A stretch of 64,000 bases of DNA from Halobacillus andaensis. GTDB taxonomy: Bacteria; Bacillota; Bacilli; Bacillales; Halobacillaceae. Location of the stretch: contig NZ_BMEL01000002.1 of assembly GCF_014636475.1 (NCBI RefSeq), positions 124,001-188,000 on the forward strand, given 5' to 3'. Of this stretch, positions 32,707-41,654 are shown piece after piece (the first letter of the stretch is position 1; each line of letters begins with the position of its first letter). The translations under genes were made by a program, and so were the position numbers. Below the pieces are notes generated by a model. That model made no database searches and was not told the origin of the DNA. It saw only the letters and a program-made list of their open reading frames with translations.

Positions 32707-33417
32707 ATGCGACACGATATACAACCGAATGAGCGGGCTTACACGACGAAAGAAGCGGCAGCAGAAGTCGGCATTGCTACGCCCACTGTGCGGAAATACG
32801 GGCAGGTGTTAGAACGAAACGGCTATGAATTTTTCAAGGATGGCGATCGGCGTATTTTTGTACGATCCGATATCGAATCGCTTAAAGCGATACGCGATAC
32901 GGAAAGGCCGTTAGACGACACGGCTAAAGACCTGGCAGGCAAGCAGAAGGAAAGGTTAGAAACCCCGGAAGACACCGGCATATCGGTACCCGATACATAC
33001 GATACATCGCTTCAGGATCCCGAACAGCTGCGGGATTTCTTACAAGTGATTGCCAGCGAACTCGCCGCTTCCCGTGAGATGAATGTACAACTCACAAACG
33101 ATATGGCCGAGTTAAGAACCACTGTATCGCGTCTCCAGCAAGATCACCACGTGATTAGTTCAGGCGTAGGAAACTTCTCAAAGAAAACCCACACTCGTAT
33201 TGAAAAATTGTCCGAACAGCAGAAAGCGCAATATGAAGAACTGCTTCAGCAGGAGAAAGAAAGAAGCGAAGCCTTGCGTGAGGAATTAATCACGATGCGT
33301 GAAGAACAGAAGAAAGAATGGCAGGCGCAAAACGATTTTAATCAGCGGCTTGAGAAGTCTGTGCAGCAGAAACCTCAGGGAGGATGGGGCAAACTGCTAG
33401 CCTTTTTCCGTGGATAA
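32707..33417 (+). CDS. MerR-like HTH protein with long coiled coil (RacA/DUF3967-like)
   Basis: 236 residues. Residues about 12-60 form a MerR-type helix-turn-helix (AYTTKEAAAEVGIATPTVRKYGQVL, given here as AYTTKEAAAEVGIA and PTVRKYGQVL, then DGDRRIFVRSDIESL). Residues about 110-215 are a near-continuous coiled coil rich in E, K, Q. The end GGWGKLLAFFRG is a tryptophan-containing amphipathic tail. The same architecture occurs in RacA, which anchors the chromosome at the pole during sporulation, and in plasmid DUF3967 proteins. SD AAGGAGG upstream. The gene and its leader are full of CGATA motifs, suggesting self-binding. Neither parent family is certain. Confidence 0.65.
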   Translation: MRHDIQPNERAYTTKEAAAEVGIATPTVRKYGQVLERNGYEFFKDGDRRIFVRSDIESLKAIRDTERPLDDTAKDLAGKQKERLETPEDTGISVPDTYDTSLQDPEQLRDFLQVIASELAASREMNVQLTNDMAELRTTVSRLQQDHHVISSGVGNFSKKTHTRIEKLSEQQKAQYEELLQQEKERSEALREELITMREEQKKEWQAQNDFNQRLEKSVQQKPQGGWGKLLAFFRG

Positions 33418-33453
33418 AAAAGTCCCGCTCTCACGTTAGAGAGCGGGACTTTT
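33416..33453. terminator. Bidirectional terminator
   Basis: AAAAGTCCCGCTCTC pairs with GAGAGCGGGACTTTT around a 6-nt loop. It is shared by the MerR-like gene and the convergent azoreductase gene. Confidence 0.9.
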
Positions 33454-33459
33454 GTGCCG

Positions 33460-34095
33460 TTAGGCGTTTTGATAAGAAAGGTTAGCTGCAAGGTCAGAAA
33501 CCTTTTTCAGACCTTCTTCAATAATTTCTTCTGCTTGATCCGGCGCAGCAGCGTGTCCTTCAATGACCACTTCATCAAGAACCTTCATGCCGAAGTGTCC
33601 GCCGAAAATGTTACGCATGTAGTTCAGGGACATTTCTAAAGGTGCCATAGATGGGTGGGAATAATTGCCGCCGCGTGCGTTTAGAAAAATAACGCCTTTA
33701 TCCGTCAATAGCGGTTCCAGGCTGCCTTCTGCCGTATATTTAAAGCTGAAGCCTGCTTCTGCCAGGTAATCGATAAATGTCTGCAGCTTTGCAGGAATGG
33801 TGAAGTTCCATAATGGAAAGGCTACAACAATTACATCAGCAGCACTAATGACGTCTTTTGCTTTCTGCTTGGCATCAAGCAGGCGCTGCTCCGTATCGTT
33901 TAGCGCTACGCCTTCATGAAGCTTCCCTAATCCGCTGAATACTTCCTGGCCGAAATAAGGAGTATCCTCTTCGAATACGTCATACGTGCTGACGTTTACT
34001 TCTTTGTTTTCTTTTATTTGTTCTAGAAACGTGTTGTACATTCTAGTTGAAATTCCGTCTGGACGATTATTTGCTTTAACAACTAATACGTTCAT
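33460..34095 (-). CDS. azoR: FMN-dependent NADH azoreductase
   Basis: 211 residues, flavodoxin-like fold. The FMN phosphate loop is in VVKANNRPDGISTRMY (about 5-20), and AFPLWNFTIPAKLQTFIDYL (about 97-116) and NARGGNYSHP (about 145-154) are the family's flavin and substrate segments. It reduces quinones and azo compounds with NADH, protecting against quinone and thiol stress. SD GGAGG precedes ATG 34095. Monocistronic. Confidence 0.9.
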   Translation of the reverse strand: MNVLVVKANNRPDGISTRMYNTFLEQIKENKEVNVSTYDVFEEDTPYFGQEVFSGLGKLHEGVALNDTEQRLLDAKQKAKDVISAADVIVVAFPLWNFTIPAKLQTFIDYLAEAGFSFKYTAEGSLEPLLTDKGVIFLNARGGNYSHPSMAPLEMSLNYMRNIFGGHFGMKVLDEVVIEGHAAAPDQAEEIIEEGLKKVSDLAANLSYQNA

Positions 34096-34207
34096 GGAAA
34101 AACCTCCTGTTGAAAAAATAGTTTGTATAGCAACAGTTTATATTATATTATCTTGGGTTCGAGATTTCAAGGGGAACGCTCATGTTCGGGATCTTTCTTT
34201 TTCCTGC

Positions 34208-34250
34208 AAAAAAACCTGACTCCGGCTGATGAAGCCGGGCCAGGCCTTTT
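34208..34250 (-). terminator. Terminator of the Gfo/Idh/MocA gene
   Basis: AAACCTG...CCGGCT pairs with AGCCGG...CAGGCCTTTT (one bulge) around a GATGA loop; on the minus strand a seven-T run follows. Confidence 0.75.
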
Positions 34251-35157
34251 AAGCTCTTGAATCTATCGATTGGACGATTTTTTCACAAATTTCGTGAGTG
34301 GTCAGCGAATCAGCCATCGAAGGATTCGGTGTCGTTTGCTGGTGCACACAATCAATAAAATGATCGATGATTTGATAGAACCCGCGCTTGTAGAGTGTAG
34401 GTTCCCAGTCCCCAAATTTAGACACATGGATCTCCTTCCCGTGATAATGGGTGGTTTCGACGAGGCTGTTGACGACATACTTGTCATGGCCTGTATGGTA
34501 TTCAATGATTTCTTCAGTGACGCCGCCATTTCGATTCATGACTCCCATAGCCGTTACGCCTTCTCCAATGAGCTGGATGATCAAGTGATCGAGCTCGTCT
34601 CCATTTTTAAGGGACTGGACGTTTACGTCTTGTACAGGCGTATCCATCAAAAAGCGTAAGGTATCGACGACGTGGATAAAGTCTTCCACCACAAACCTTC
34701 TCGTGATGTCAGGAGAAGCAAATCTATTTTTCTGAATCAGAATTAAGCTGGCTTTCCCCTGGTCTTTAAGTTCGTTCACTTTAGGGATAAACCGTCTATT
34801 AAAACCAACCATCGCCACCTTTTTGCTCTCTTCGGCAAGCTGGACAATTCGTTCCGTCTCTTGAAGATTCATAGATATCGGCTTGTCTACGTAGACATGG
34901 ATCCCATGGAGCAGCAGCTTTTCGGCGATTTCAAAATGGGCTTCCGTAGCCGCGCTTACAATCGCGGCATCGATATTTTTGGCCATTAAATCTTCTACGG
35001 TTTGAACTTTTTCTTCGATTCTATATTTACGTGACAACGTGTGAAGCGTCTCTGCATTTCGCGTGCAAAGCACGAGTTCAATTCCTTCTTTTTGTGAAAG
35101 AACAGGCAGATAAGCTTTTTTAGCAATATCCCCAAGTCCAATAATGCCAACTTTCAT
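34249..35157 (-). CDS. Gfo/Idh/MocA-family oxidoreductase
   Basis: 302 residues. The N-terminal Rossmann fold is VGIIGLGDIAKKAYLPVL (about 3-20), then AAIVSAATEAHFEIAEKLLLHGIHVYVDKP (given in parts: VSAATEAHFEIAEK and HVYVDKPISMN near 90), where the EKP-like DKP motif lines the active site. The C-terminal sheet domain has a FIHVVDTLRFL segment. NAD(P)-dependent dehydrogenase of unknown substrate. ATG 35157 is preferred to 35163 because GGAGGG directly abuts 35163. Confidence 0.82.
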   Translation of the reverse strand: MKVGIIGLGDIAKKAYLPVLSQKEGIELVLCTRNAETLHTLSRKYRIEEKVQTVEDLMAKNIDAAIVSAATEAHFEIAEKLLLHGIHVYVDKPISMNLQETERIVQLAEESKKVAMVGFNRRFIPKVNELKDQGKASLILIQKNRFASPDITRRFVVEDFIHVVDTLRFLMDTPVQDVNVQSLKNGDELDHLIIQLIGEGVTAMGVMNRNGGVTEEIIEYHTGHDKYVVNSLVETTHYHGKEIHVSKFGDWEPTLYKRGFYQIIDHFIDCVHQQTTPNPSMADSLTTHEICEKIVQSIDSRA

Positions 35158-35208
35158 GTTCATCCCTCCACGAGTCGTTTTTAATAGCTTTAGCGTAACA
35201 CAAATAGA

Positions 35209-36498
35209 CTAGGCAGACTGGTTTTTGAACCAGATGATGAATGGTATGAGCATGACAGACAGAACCCCTCCGGCGATGGAGAGGATCGGGTAGCTCGTCA
35301 ACGCTGCCACAACACCAGACAGGGCCCCTCCTGAGGCCCCAGCTAGAGCAATAAACACATCGACAGAGCCTTGCGTTTTTGCACGAGTAGACGGATGAGT
35401 GGAATCCACGAGGATCGCTGTACCGCTAATCAAGCCAAAGTTCCAACCCAGTCCAAGCAGAGCGAGAGCGATCGTCAGGACGACCATGGAATCAGCAGGG
35501 GCGCCAGCAGACAGAAGCCCGGCTGCTAGTAATGTGAGGCCAGAAGCGACAGCCATGGCGAAGCGTCCAATTTTATCAACGAGCACCCCCGTCACGAGAG
35601 AGGGAAGGTACATCGCACCAATATGAACGCCTATGATCAGGCCAATGTCGTTTAGACTATGACCATGGTGTCCCATATGGACAGGCGTCATGGTCATAAT
35701 CGCCACCATAACGATCTGGCTTATGATCATGACCAACGCACCTATAACAACGCCACGTTTGTTTGTAGGAAGCGACGTGTCTTCATCGGAAGCATCACTT
35801 TCTGCTGCATGGGCAACAGCCTGTGCAACGATATAAGGATCTGGACGAAGCAAGAGCAGCAGTACAACCCCGGCAAGCGTATAAGCGGCAGCCGCCAAAA
35901 TAAACGGGCCGGCTAAGGAGGGGATTCCAATCGAAGTCGCAAAAGACCCCATGACCCCGACCAAATTTGGTCCTGCTACGGCTCCAAACGTTGTCGCGAC
36001 CATCGCAATGCTGACTGCGGTTGCTCGCTGCTTTGTATTGGCCAAATCCGTTCCTGCATAGCGAGCTTGTAAGTTTGTGGCTGTACCTGCCCCATAGATG
36101 AACAGGCAGGCAAAAAGTAGGGGAACGTTCGTCGTGATGGCTGCGATGACTACCCCGACCGCTCCAATGCCACCTCCAAAGAACCCCGCTGCTAGTCCGG
36201 CCCGGCGTCCGAATCTCTGCGAAAGCCGTCCTACTACTAATGCAGCTCCAGCCGAACCAAGCGTAAACAAGGCCACAGGAACGCCAGCATAACTATCGGT
36301 CCCAAGCATATCCTGAGCAAGAAGGGCGCCGACGGTAATTCCTGCGGCAAGTCCTGCCCCGCCAAAAATTTGGGCAATGACAACGATCACCAATGTTCTT
36401 CGGTAGAGGCGGCGTTGTTTTTCGGTGGAATTCACGTAACTATGCAGCCAGGCAGGGTGTTTTTCTGTTGAAGATTTATGCAGCCTCACTCGTTTCAC
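35209..36498 (-). CDS. MFS transporter
   Basis: 429 residues, 12 helices. Motif A is GRLSQRFGRRAGL near residue 90, and the second-half copy is DKIGRFAMA. The central loop is acidic (AAESDASDEDTSL). A HMGHHGH segment lies in an extracytoplasmic loop near residue 272. The substrate is unknown. Its start is close to a divergent phosphatase gene (36601) across a 102-nt promoter gap. Confidence 0.83.
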   Translation of the reverse strand: MKRVRLHKSSTEKHPAWLHSYVNSTEKQRRLYRRTLVIVVIAQIFGGAGLAAGITVGALLAQDMLGTDSYAGVPVALFTLGSAGAALVVGRLSQRFGRRAGLAAGFFGGGIGAVGVVIAAITTNVPLLFACLFIYGAGTATNLQARYAGTDLANTKQRATAVSIAMVATTFGAVAGPNLVGVMGSFATSIGIPSLAGPFILAAAAYTLAGVVLLLLLRPDPYIVAQAVAHAAESDASDEDTSLPTNKRGVVIGALVMIISQIVMVAIMTMTPVHMGHHGHSLNDIGLIIGVHIGAMYLPSLVTGVLVDKIGRFAMAVASGLTLLAAGLLSAGAPADSMVVLTIALALLGLGWNFGLISGTAILVDSTHPSTRAKTQGSVDVFIALAGASGGALSGVVAALTSYPILSIAGGVLSVMLIPFIIWFKNQSA

Positions 36499-36600
36499 TT
36501 CCTAGTCTTCTATTTTTCTACTACCTACTAGTTTAGTTTTTTTGCATAGGAATTACGAGCCACGCTGCTTGCATGGTCAAAAATAATGGAGGAGAATCCA

Positions 36601-37305
36601 ATGTGTAACCAACAGATGTCGAGATATCACGAGGTTCAAGCGAAGCGTTGGAAAGAGGGGAAGATGTGGCACCCTCCATATTCCCTATACTATTACTCGT
36701 GCTATATGCATGAAATCCACCATCGAATGTTAGCCGACCATTACGACGCATTGGCTCGAGGTGAAAGGCGGCAGAATCTATTAAACTCCTTAAAAGAGGG
36801 CGGATATATATTGTATGCCCGGCATGCAGAAGCCACGATGGGAGAAGACCAGCCAACGATTGATCTTGAAGATTGTACCACCCAAAGAAACCTTTCCGAC
36901 AGGGGGAGGCAGCAGGCGGTGATGTACGGAGAAACATTGCGCAGGCTCGGGATTCCCATCGATGAGCCGATTTTGGCCAGCCCTTTTTGCCGAACAAAAG
37001 AAACAGCTGGCTTAGCGTTTGGAGAACCCAATGTAGAAGTCGATCCTTTCTGGATTAACATTTACAATTTAAGCAGTGATCTCCCTTTAGAGGAGGAAGG
37101 TCGTATTTTGACAGAATTAACGACGATATTGGAAAGCCCTCCGCCTGAAGGAACGAATACGCTTATTATCGCCCATGGTTTTCCCGGCGGAGTCGGACTC
37201 GGTGAAATGTCAAACATGGGGACAGTAGTGGTCAAACCGATGGGGCGAGGGAACGGATATGATATGCTTACCTACCTATCTTTAGATGAATGGGAACGTT
37301 TGTAG
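36601..37305 (+). CDS. Histidine phosphatase-family protein with N-terminal extension
   Basis: 234 residues from ATG 36601 (SD GGAGGAG at 36588-36594). The phosphatase fold starts near residue 70: YILYARHAEATMGE is a variant of the LxRHGxT motif carrying the phosphorylated histidine, SPFCRTKETA the second motif, and TLIIAHGFPGG the catalytic HG. Residues 1-60 are an extra segment rich in Tyr, His and Met (HPPYSLYYYSCYMHEIHHRM) not typical of the family. The substrate is unknown. Confidence 0.78.
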   Translation: MCNQQMSRYHEVQAKRWKEGKMWHPPYSLYYYSCYMHEIHHRMLADHYDALARGERRQNLLNSLKEGGYILYARHAEATMGEDQPTIDLEDCTTQRNLSDRGRQQAVMYGETLRRLGIPIDEPILASPFCRTKETAGLAFGEPNVEVDPFWINIYNLSSDLPLEEEGRILTELTTILESPPPEGTNTLIIAHGFPGGVGLGEMSNMGTVVVKPMGRGNGYDMLTYLSLDEWERL

Positions 37306-37418
37306 AACGGATTTTATGATAAAATGGGCAGCAAGAAATAGCTTACTATTGAAAAAGGATCAGGAAGTCCATCGCCTGATCTTTTTTATTTTTGCGGTCT
37401 AGAAGCGAGGAGGATTCC

Positions 37419-38132
37419 ATGAGAAAGTTATTATCAACCCTTGCCGTATTGCTTTCTTTAATAGCTGCCATCGCTGTAACGGCAGGGGTTTTCATAGGAA
37501 TAGTAGTCATTCAGGAAAAGTTATTCGTACCTGGGGATCACTTGATGTGGATCTTTAAATACCCTTTCTCACGATTTGTTCTAATCTATCAATTGTTGCT
37601 TATGGTTGGGGTCTTTTATGTTCTTAATAAAAAAATGAAAAGAAAATTAGGAGTGACACCTTCTCATCCAAATCATAGTTTTTTACATAAAAATCGGAGG
37701 CTTATGCTATCCATATTTATCTTTTTGAATCTCGCTTTATTTTATATTCTTATTTCTGCAGTGACCGTCATCAAAGAGGATGAGATAAGGAACTATTCGT
37801 ACTTGTCGCCGCAGGGGGAGGATTATCGGTACGAAGATGTTGTGAAAGTTGAAGCGGGGGTTTATGGCGATCGATTCTACCTGCCGTTCACCCATGATCA
37901 AGGGGATTTCTACTATGTTATCGAATTACCAGACGGTTCGAAAGTTGATCTAACGGAAGTTGGAGGCGTAAAAGGTCAGGAAGATGAACGATTCGTAATA
38001 GAAGACATCGACAGGGAGCTGGTGGATAAGGGAGTCCCTAAAGACACGAGCTTGAGAAACTTTGAATATACGAAAGATCATCTAGCAAAAAAGTATACAG
38101 ACAGCATCCATCGTATATTAGAAAATAAATAG
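37419..38132 (+). CDS. Membrane protein, unknown
   Basis: 237 residues from ATG 37419 (SD GAGGAGG 7 nt upstream). Three helices (about 5-29, 45-64, 93-113), then a C-terminal extracytoplasmic domain of ~120 residues with YRYEDVVKVEAGVYGDRF and FYYVIELPDGSKVDL. The layout suggests a sensor-like or scaffolding exodomain; no family recognised. Confidence 0.65.
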   Translation: MRKLLSTLAVLLSLIAAIAVTAGVFIGIVVIQEKLFVPGDHLMWIFKYPFSRFVLIYQLLLMVGVFYVLNKKMKRKLGVTPSHPNHSFLHKNRRLMLSIFIFLNLALFYILISAVTVIKEDEIRNYSYLSPQGEDYRYEDVVKVEAGVYGDRFYLPFTHDQGDFYYVIELPDGSKVDLTEVGGVKGQEDERFVIEDIDRELVDKGVPKDTSLRNFEYTKDHLAKKYTDSIHRILENK

Positions 38133-38202
38133 TAGTATTTATGTCACGCCTTTGATATGATAGATTTGATCGTTATAACGAATGAACGGAGATGGAAAGC
38201 AA

Positions 38203-38919
38203 ATGAAAATGATGAAAAAGTTTACTGTTATTGTACTTGTTTTCACATTATTTGCATCAATGCCGTTAACTGCTTTTGCCAAAGGACCTGTGAAGAAGGA
38301 AGTCGATTATGTCGCGCTTGGGGATTCGTTAGCTGCTGGAGTCACGCCTTTTAGGGGATTGGGTGAAGGATACCCGGATTATCTTGTGGAACGTATGGAA
38401 CAGTCTCAATACACAGTGGATGACGCTAACTTTGCTTTTCCTGGTCATAATTCTGATCAATTGTTAAGTGTGCTCAATAGAGATGATGTACAGGATGAAA
38501 TTAAAGAAGCAGAGTATGTAACGATTAATATTGGAGCCAATGATTTGCTGAAGGCTCTCAATAACCCTTCTGAAATCCAGACAACTTTTGTCAATCTAGC
38601 TGCCAATTTACAAACGACTTTACAAACGATTGACGAGTTAAATCCAGGAGCTGATGTTTATCTCATGGGGTATTACAATCCGTTTCCCTATTCTTCAGAA
38701 GAACAACAAGCAGCTTTATTACCATTACTTCATCAATTAAATAACCTTATCGAAAATACCGCCTACAACAATGGCGATACTTATGTTCCTACAGAGAAAA
38801 TAATTGCAAAAGACTATGAAGCGTACCTGCCTAATCCATCAAACATCCACTTAAGTGAAGCAGGCTATCAAGCCGTAGCCAAAGAATTTTGGAAGAAGCT
38901 CGATAAAAGTAAAAATTAA
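38203..38919 (+). CDS. Secreted SGNH/GDSL hydrolase
   Basis: 238 residues. A Sec signal peptide (KKFTVIVLVFTLFASMPLTAFA, written here as KKFTVIVLVFTLF and PLTAFA, cleavage after AFA about residue 25). SGNH blocks: block I VDYVALGDSLAAGVTP (Ser nucleophile), block III INIGANDLL (Asn) and block V PSNIHLSEAGYQ (His). Lipase or esterase acting outside the cell. ATG 38203 has GGAGATGG upstream. A terminator follows. Confidence 0.88.
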   Translation: MKMMKKFTVIVLVFTLFASMPLTAFAKGPVKKEVDYVALGDSLAAGVTPFRGLGEGYPDYLVERMEQSQYTVDDANFAFPGHNSDQLLSVLNRDDVQDEIKEAEYVTINIGANDLLKALNNPSEIQTTFVNLAANLQTTLQTIDELNPGADVYLMGYYNPFPYSSEEQQAALLPLLHQLNNLIENTAYNNGDTYVPTEKIIAKDYEAYLPNPSNIHLSEAGYQAVAKEFWKKLDKSKN

Positions 38920-38924
38920 CGTTC

Positions 38925-38956
38925 AAAAGTGGACCAGCTGCTGGTTCACTTTTTTC
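38925..38956 (+). terminator. Terminator of the GDSL hydrolase gene
   Basis: AAAAGTGGACCAGC pairs with CTGGTTCACTTTT, then T-run. Confidence 0.85.
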
Positions 38957-39042
38957 ATTCTGACAAAAGCTATATTCTGTAAAGACTGGATGCTTCCACG
39001 TATAATAGAAGCATGACTAGTGGGAAAGAAAAGGGTGAATGT

Positions 39043-39663
39043 ATGAAGAGAGAAGCCATTCAACGTAAAATGGAAAATCGACCTCCTTCTGTCATTGGAG
39101 AGAAGTATTTAACGAGTTATTCCATCCTCCTGCCTCTGATTGAAAAAGAAGGCGAGCTTCATTTACTGTTTGAGGTGCGCTCGCTTCAGATGAGAAGGCA
39201 GCCAGGGGAAATTTGTTTTCCTGGAGGCAAAGTGGACCGCCAGGATAAACAGGTGATGGACGCTGCGGTAAGAGAAGCCAAAGAGGAACTCGGCATTACA
39301 GGACACGAAATCGAGGAAGTGTATCCTTTTGATTATATGGTTTCCCCTTTTGGTATGATCGTCAATACGTATGTTGGGTTTTTAAACTGTTCCGAGGAGC
39401 GGATCCTGCCCAATCCAGCAGAGGTAGAAGAAGTGTTTACGGTTCCTTTGTCTTTTTTCAAGGAGAATGATCCGGACGTCCATTTCGTAAACTTTGACGT
39501 AAAGCCGGATGAAGGTTTTCCTTATGACCTGATTGCCAACGGCCGTGATTACGAATGGCAGACACGAAAAATGGAAGAGTACTTTTATAAATACGACGGT
39601 AAAGTGATCTGGGGCCTCACTGCAAGGGTGTTGTATGCCTTTATCGAGTCGCTGCAAGAATAA
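39043..39663 (+). CDS. CoA pyrophosphatase-type Nudix hydrolase (YeaB/NudL)
   Basis: 206 residues from ATG 39043 (SD GGGTGA). The Nudix box FPGGKVDRQDK...REAKEELGI is near residues 68-93, preceded by the NuCoA signature RSLQMRRQPGEICFPGG. This signature marks enzymes that cleave CoA and acyl-CoA to phosphopantetheine and 3',5'-ADP. The upstream ATG at 39013 is less likely. Two bases after its stop lies a perfect parS site. Confidence 0.88.
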   Translation: MKREAIQRKMENRPPSVIGEKYLTSYSILLPLIEKEGELHLLFEVRSLQMRRQPGEICFPGGKVDRQDKQVMDAAVREAKEELGITGHEIEEVYPFDYMVSPFGMIVNTYVGFLNCSEERILPNPAEVEEVFTVPLSFFKENDPDVHFVNFDVKPDEGFPYDLIANGRDYEWQTRKMEEYFYKYDGKVIWGLTARVLYAFIESLQE

Positions 39664-39665
39664 AA

Positions 39666-39681
39666 TGTTTCACGTGAAACA
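39666..39681. promoter_or_regulatory. parS (Spo0J/ParB binding site)
   Basis: TGTTTCACGTGAAACA is a perfect copy of the 16-bp Bacillus parS palindrome, to which Spo0J loads before spreading and recruiting SMC. parS sites cluster in the origin-proximal part of Firmicute chromosomes. Another copy is at 43036-43051. Confidence 0.95.
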
Positions 39682-39693
39682 TTTTGGATAGTT

Positions 39694-39726
39694 AAACCTC
39701 CAATACCGTGCAGGTACTGGAGGTTT
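39694..39726. terminator. Terminator between the Nudix gene and the anchored protein gene
   Basis: AAACCTCCA and TACC pair with GGTA and TGGAGGTTT around a GTGCA-type loop; T-run on the plus side. Confidence 0.8.
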
Positions 39727-39728
39727 TC

Positions 39729-40232
39729 TCACTTTTCAAAAGGGTAAGCTACTTTTTCCTCTTCTTCCGTAAGAACTTCTAATCCTTCTAAGTTTGATGG
39801 ATCTTCATCCGTTACAAAATAGAATGGAAGGTTAGGCTGATCAAATTGATCATTGTACTTACTAAGCGATTGTTCGACTGACACTTGGTCGGTGGCTTCA
39901 GCGTTTTTATAGCCCCATAACAGATGATAGTCTTCAATAGGTAAGTACTCGGACACAATGTAATTCGTTTCCCCGCTATCCTTTTTCAAGGTTGAGCTTT
40001 TTTCCTCCATCCATCCTCTCCATCCCTTTCTCAGGATATGAAGGTGAAAGCTTTCGCCGTTGTCGCTTAAGTAAAGAGTATAAGAATCATCAATCTTTTC
40101 ATGATGAAAAATGTCACTATTGTATTTGTTTTCTACTACCTCTTCTGCGTTAAAGTTGTAGGCAGCGATTACGCCGACCACTAAAATGATGACGATTATA
40201 CTAGAGAGCAGGATTTTACGTTTAGTAGTCAA
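39729..40232 (-). CDS. Membrane-anchored extracytoplasmic protein, unknown
   Basis: 167 residues: an N-terminal uncleaved helix (ILLSSIIVIILVVGVIAAY, about 6-24) and an extracytoplasmic mixed alpha/beta domain (DDSYTLYLSDNGESFHLHIL, then EDYHLLWGYKNAE). No family recognised. It is 33 nt downstream of a secreted-protein gene on the same strand, so the two form an operon. Confidence 0.65.
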   Translation of the reverse strand: MTTKRKILLSSIIVIILVVGVIAAYNFNAEEVVENKYNSDIFHHEKIDDSYTLYLSDNGESFHLHILRKGWRGWMEEKSSTLKKDSGETNYIVSEYLPIEDYHLLWGYKNAEATDQVSVEQSLSKYNDQFDQPNLPFYFVTDEDPSNLEGLEVLTEEEEKVAYPFEK

Positions 40233-40265
40233 AGAACCATCCTCTTATTGTTGGTAAGGGTGAAA

Positions 40266-41414
40266 TTAATTAGAAACTTTAATACAGCCAGAATCCCAGC
40301 TTGATTTCCAAGAATACACATTTCCGGAAACATAACTCCGTACATCAACGCCGCCTCTTACATCATAACCATAACATGAATTGGATGTACCGCCCATCAT
40401 GGCTATGTAAAAATCAGCAATCGCTCCCTTGTTGCCGGAATTGGAAATAGTTCCTTCCCAGCCCATGTCCATCGTACTTAAGTTAGGTGAATAGTACGTA
40501 TAGGTTGTTCCGGAATTTTTCTTTACAGAATAGTTGGCACTGCTAGTAGATAGTCCAACAGAGACGCCAAGGTATGAATATCCTACTGATAGAGAAGTAT
40601 TTGTAGAGCTTTTCGGGTACACATCTTCGGCAGACAATCCATAGCCGGATGAATATTGGCTCGGATTAAAGTAAAAATAGGAATCTAGAACCTTATAGCT
40701 TGAATCAAGGCTCTCACTAATACCGACTCTCATTTTATATTTGCTGTAGTTAGAATCCTTTGGTTTTGAGGTAGACCCTACAAAATGTAAATAAACATTG
40801 TTGCTGTAATGAGAGTTTAATAGGTTTGGATCATAAGTATTATCTTGGTCGTAACCTAACGAACCGAGTTCATCTGAATTTGGAGCAGAATTTCTCTCGT
40901 CAAAGTCTTTTTCCTCTTTTACAGCCGCTTTGCGTCTTTCTTCATTCTCTTCTTTAATTTCCTGTTCTGAATCCGCATCTTCTCCAACTGTGAAATACAC
41001 GCTGTTCTCATCGGAACCCTTAATGGAGCCAGTAGCCAGGGATTGCTCTTGATGAATGTTTATCTTGCCGTGGAATGTCTCCGTATCATTGCCAATACGT
41101 TTTTCATAAACCACGTCACCTACGAAAAAACCTTGCTCATCCAGGGTTAATTCATCGAACTCGAAATGATACCTTTCCTCTCGATCATTATTTATTTTGA
41201 TAAAGCCTTTCCCGTTAACTAAAGCATCATCTTCTACATCACTTTGATTTAATAGAAAAGCGGCATCATGAAAGTTCGATACTTCTTCATCATAAGAAAC
41301 TCCATCTGTTTTTTCCATGATTAGTGGGAATTCTTGCTGAGCTAGAGCCGTATGTAGGGGGATAGCCAGAAAAAATAAAATAGATACAGCGACTGTCTTT
41401 ATGAAGTTTTTCAA
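40266..41414 (-). CDS. Secreted protein of unknown function
   Basis: 382 residues with a Sec signal peptide (FIKTVAVSILFFLAIPLHTALA, given in parts: FIKTVAVSILFFL and PLHTALA), cleaved near residue 25. Residues about 140-175 are a highly charged linker (EQEIKEENEERRKAAVKEE). The C-terminal 190 residues are Ser/Tyr/Gly-rich and beta-rich (SVGYSYLGVSVGLSTSS) with two cysteines near the end that could pair. It looks like a surface or extracellular beta-sandwich domain. Expressed with the anchored protein downstream. Confidence 0.65.
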   Translation of the reverse strand: MKNFIKTVAVSILFFLAIPLHTALAQQEFPLIMEKTDGVSYDEEVSNFHDAAFLLNQSDVEDDALVNGKGFIKINNDREERYHFEFDELTLDEQGFFVGDVVYEKRIGNDTETFHGKINIHQEQSLATGSIKGSDENSVYFTVGEDADSEQEIKEENEERRKAAVKEEKDFDERNSAPNSDELGSLGYDQDNTYDPNLLNSHYSNNVYLHFVGSTSKPKDSNYSKYKMRVGISESLDSSYKVLDSYFYFNPSQYSSGYGLSAEDVYPKSSTNTSLSVGYSYLGVSVGLSTSSANYSVKKNSGTTYTYYSPNLSTMDMGWEGTISNSGNKGAIADFYIAMMGGTSNSCYGYDVRGGVDVRSYVSGNVYSWKSSWDSGCIKVSN

Positions 41415-41613
41415 ATAAACTCCTCCTTATTATGAATATTTAGAGACTATTCTAACAAATAAAAAGGATTATTTTACCTTTTTTGCAACTTTCCCAACAG
41501 GCGGGTATTAAACTGCTTTAACAGCTTCGGTAAGAGGGGAGGTTGCTTAAGTTTAGGAACGTTACTAAATAAAAGAAAGTGAGTTCTAACAAATAATCGT
41601 CGTAGCGGAATTC

Positions 41614-41653
41614 AAAAAGCCTCTGCTCCTTGTTTAAGGAGCAGAAGCCTTTG
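41614..41653 (-). terminator. Terminator of the bceAB-type operon
   Basis: AAAGCCTCTGCTCCTT pairs with AAGGAGCAGAAGCCTTT (one bulge) around a GTTT loop; T-run on the minus strand. Confidence 0.8.
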
Positions 41654-41654
41654 A

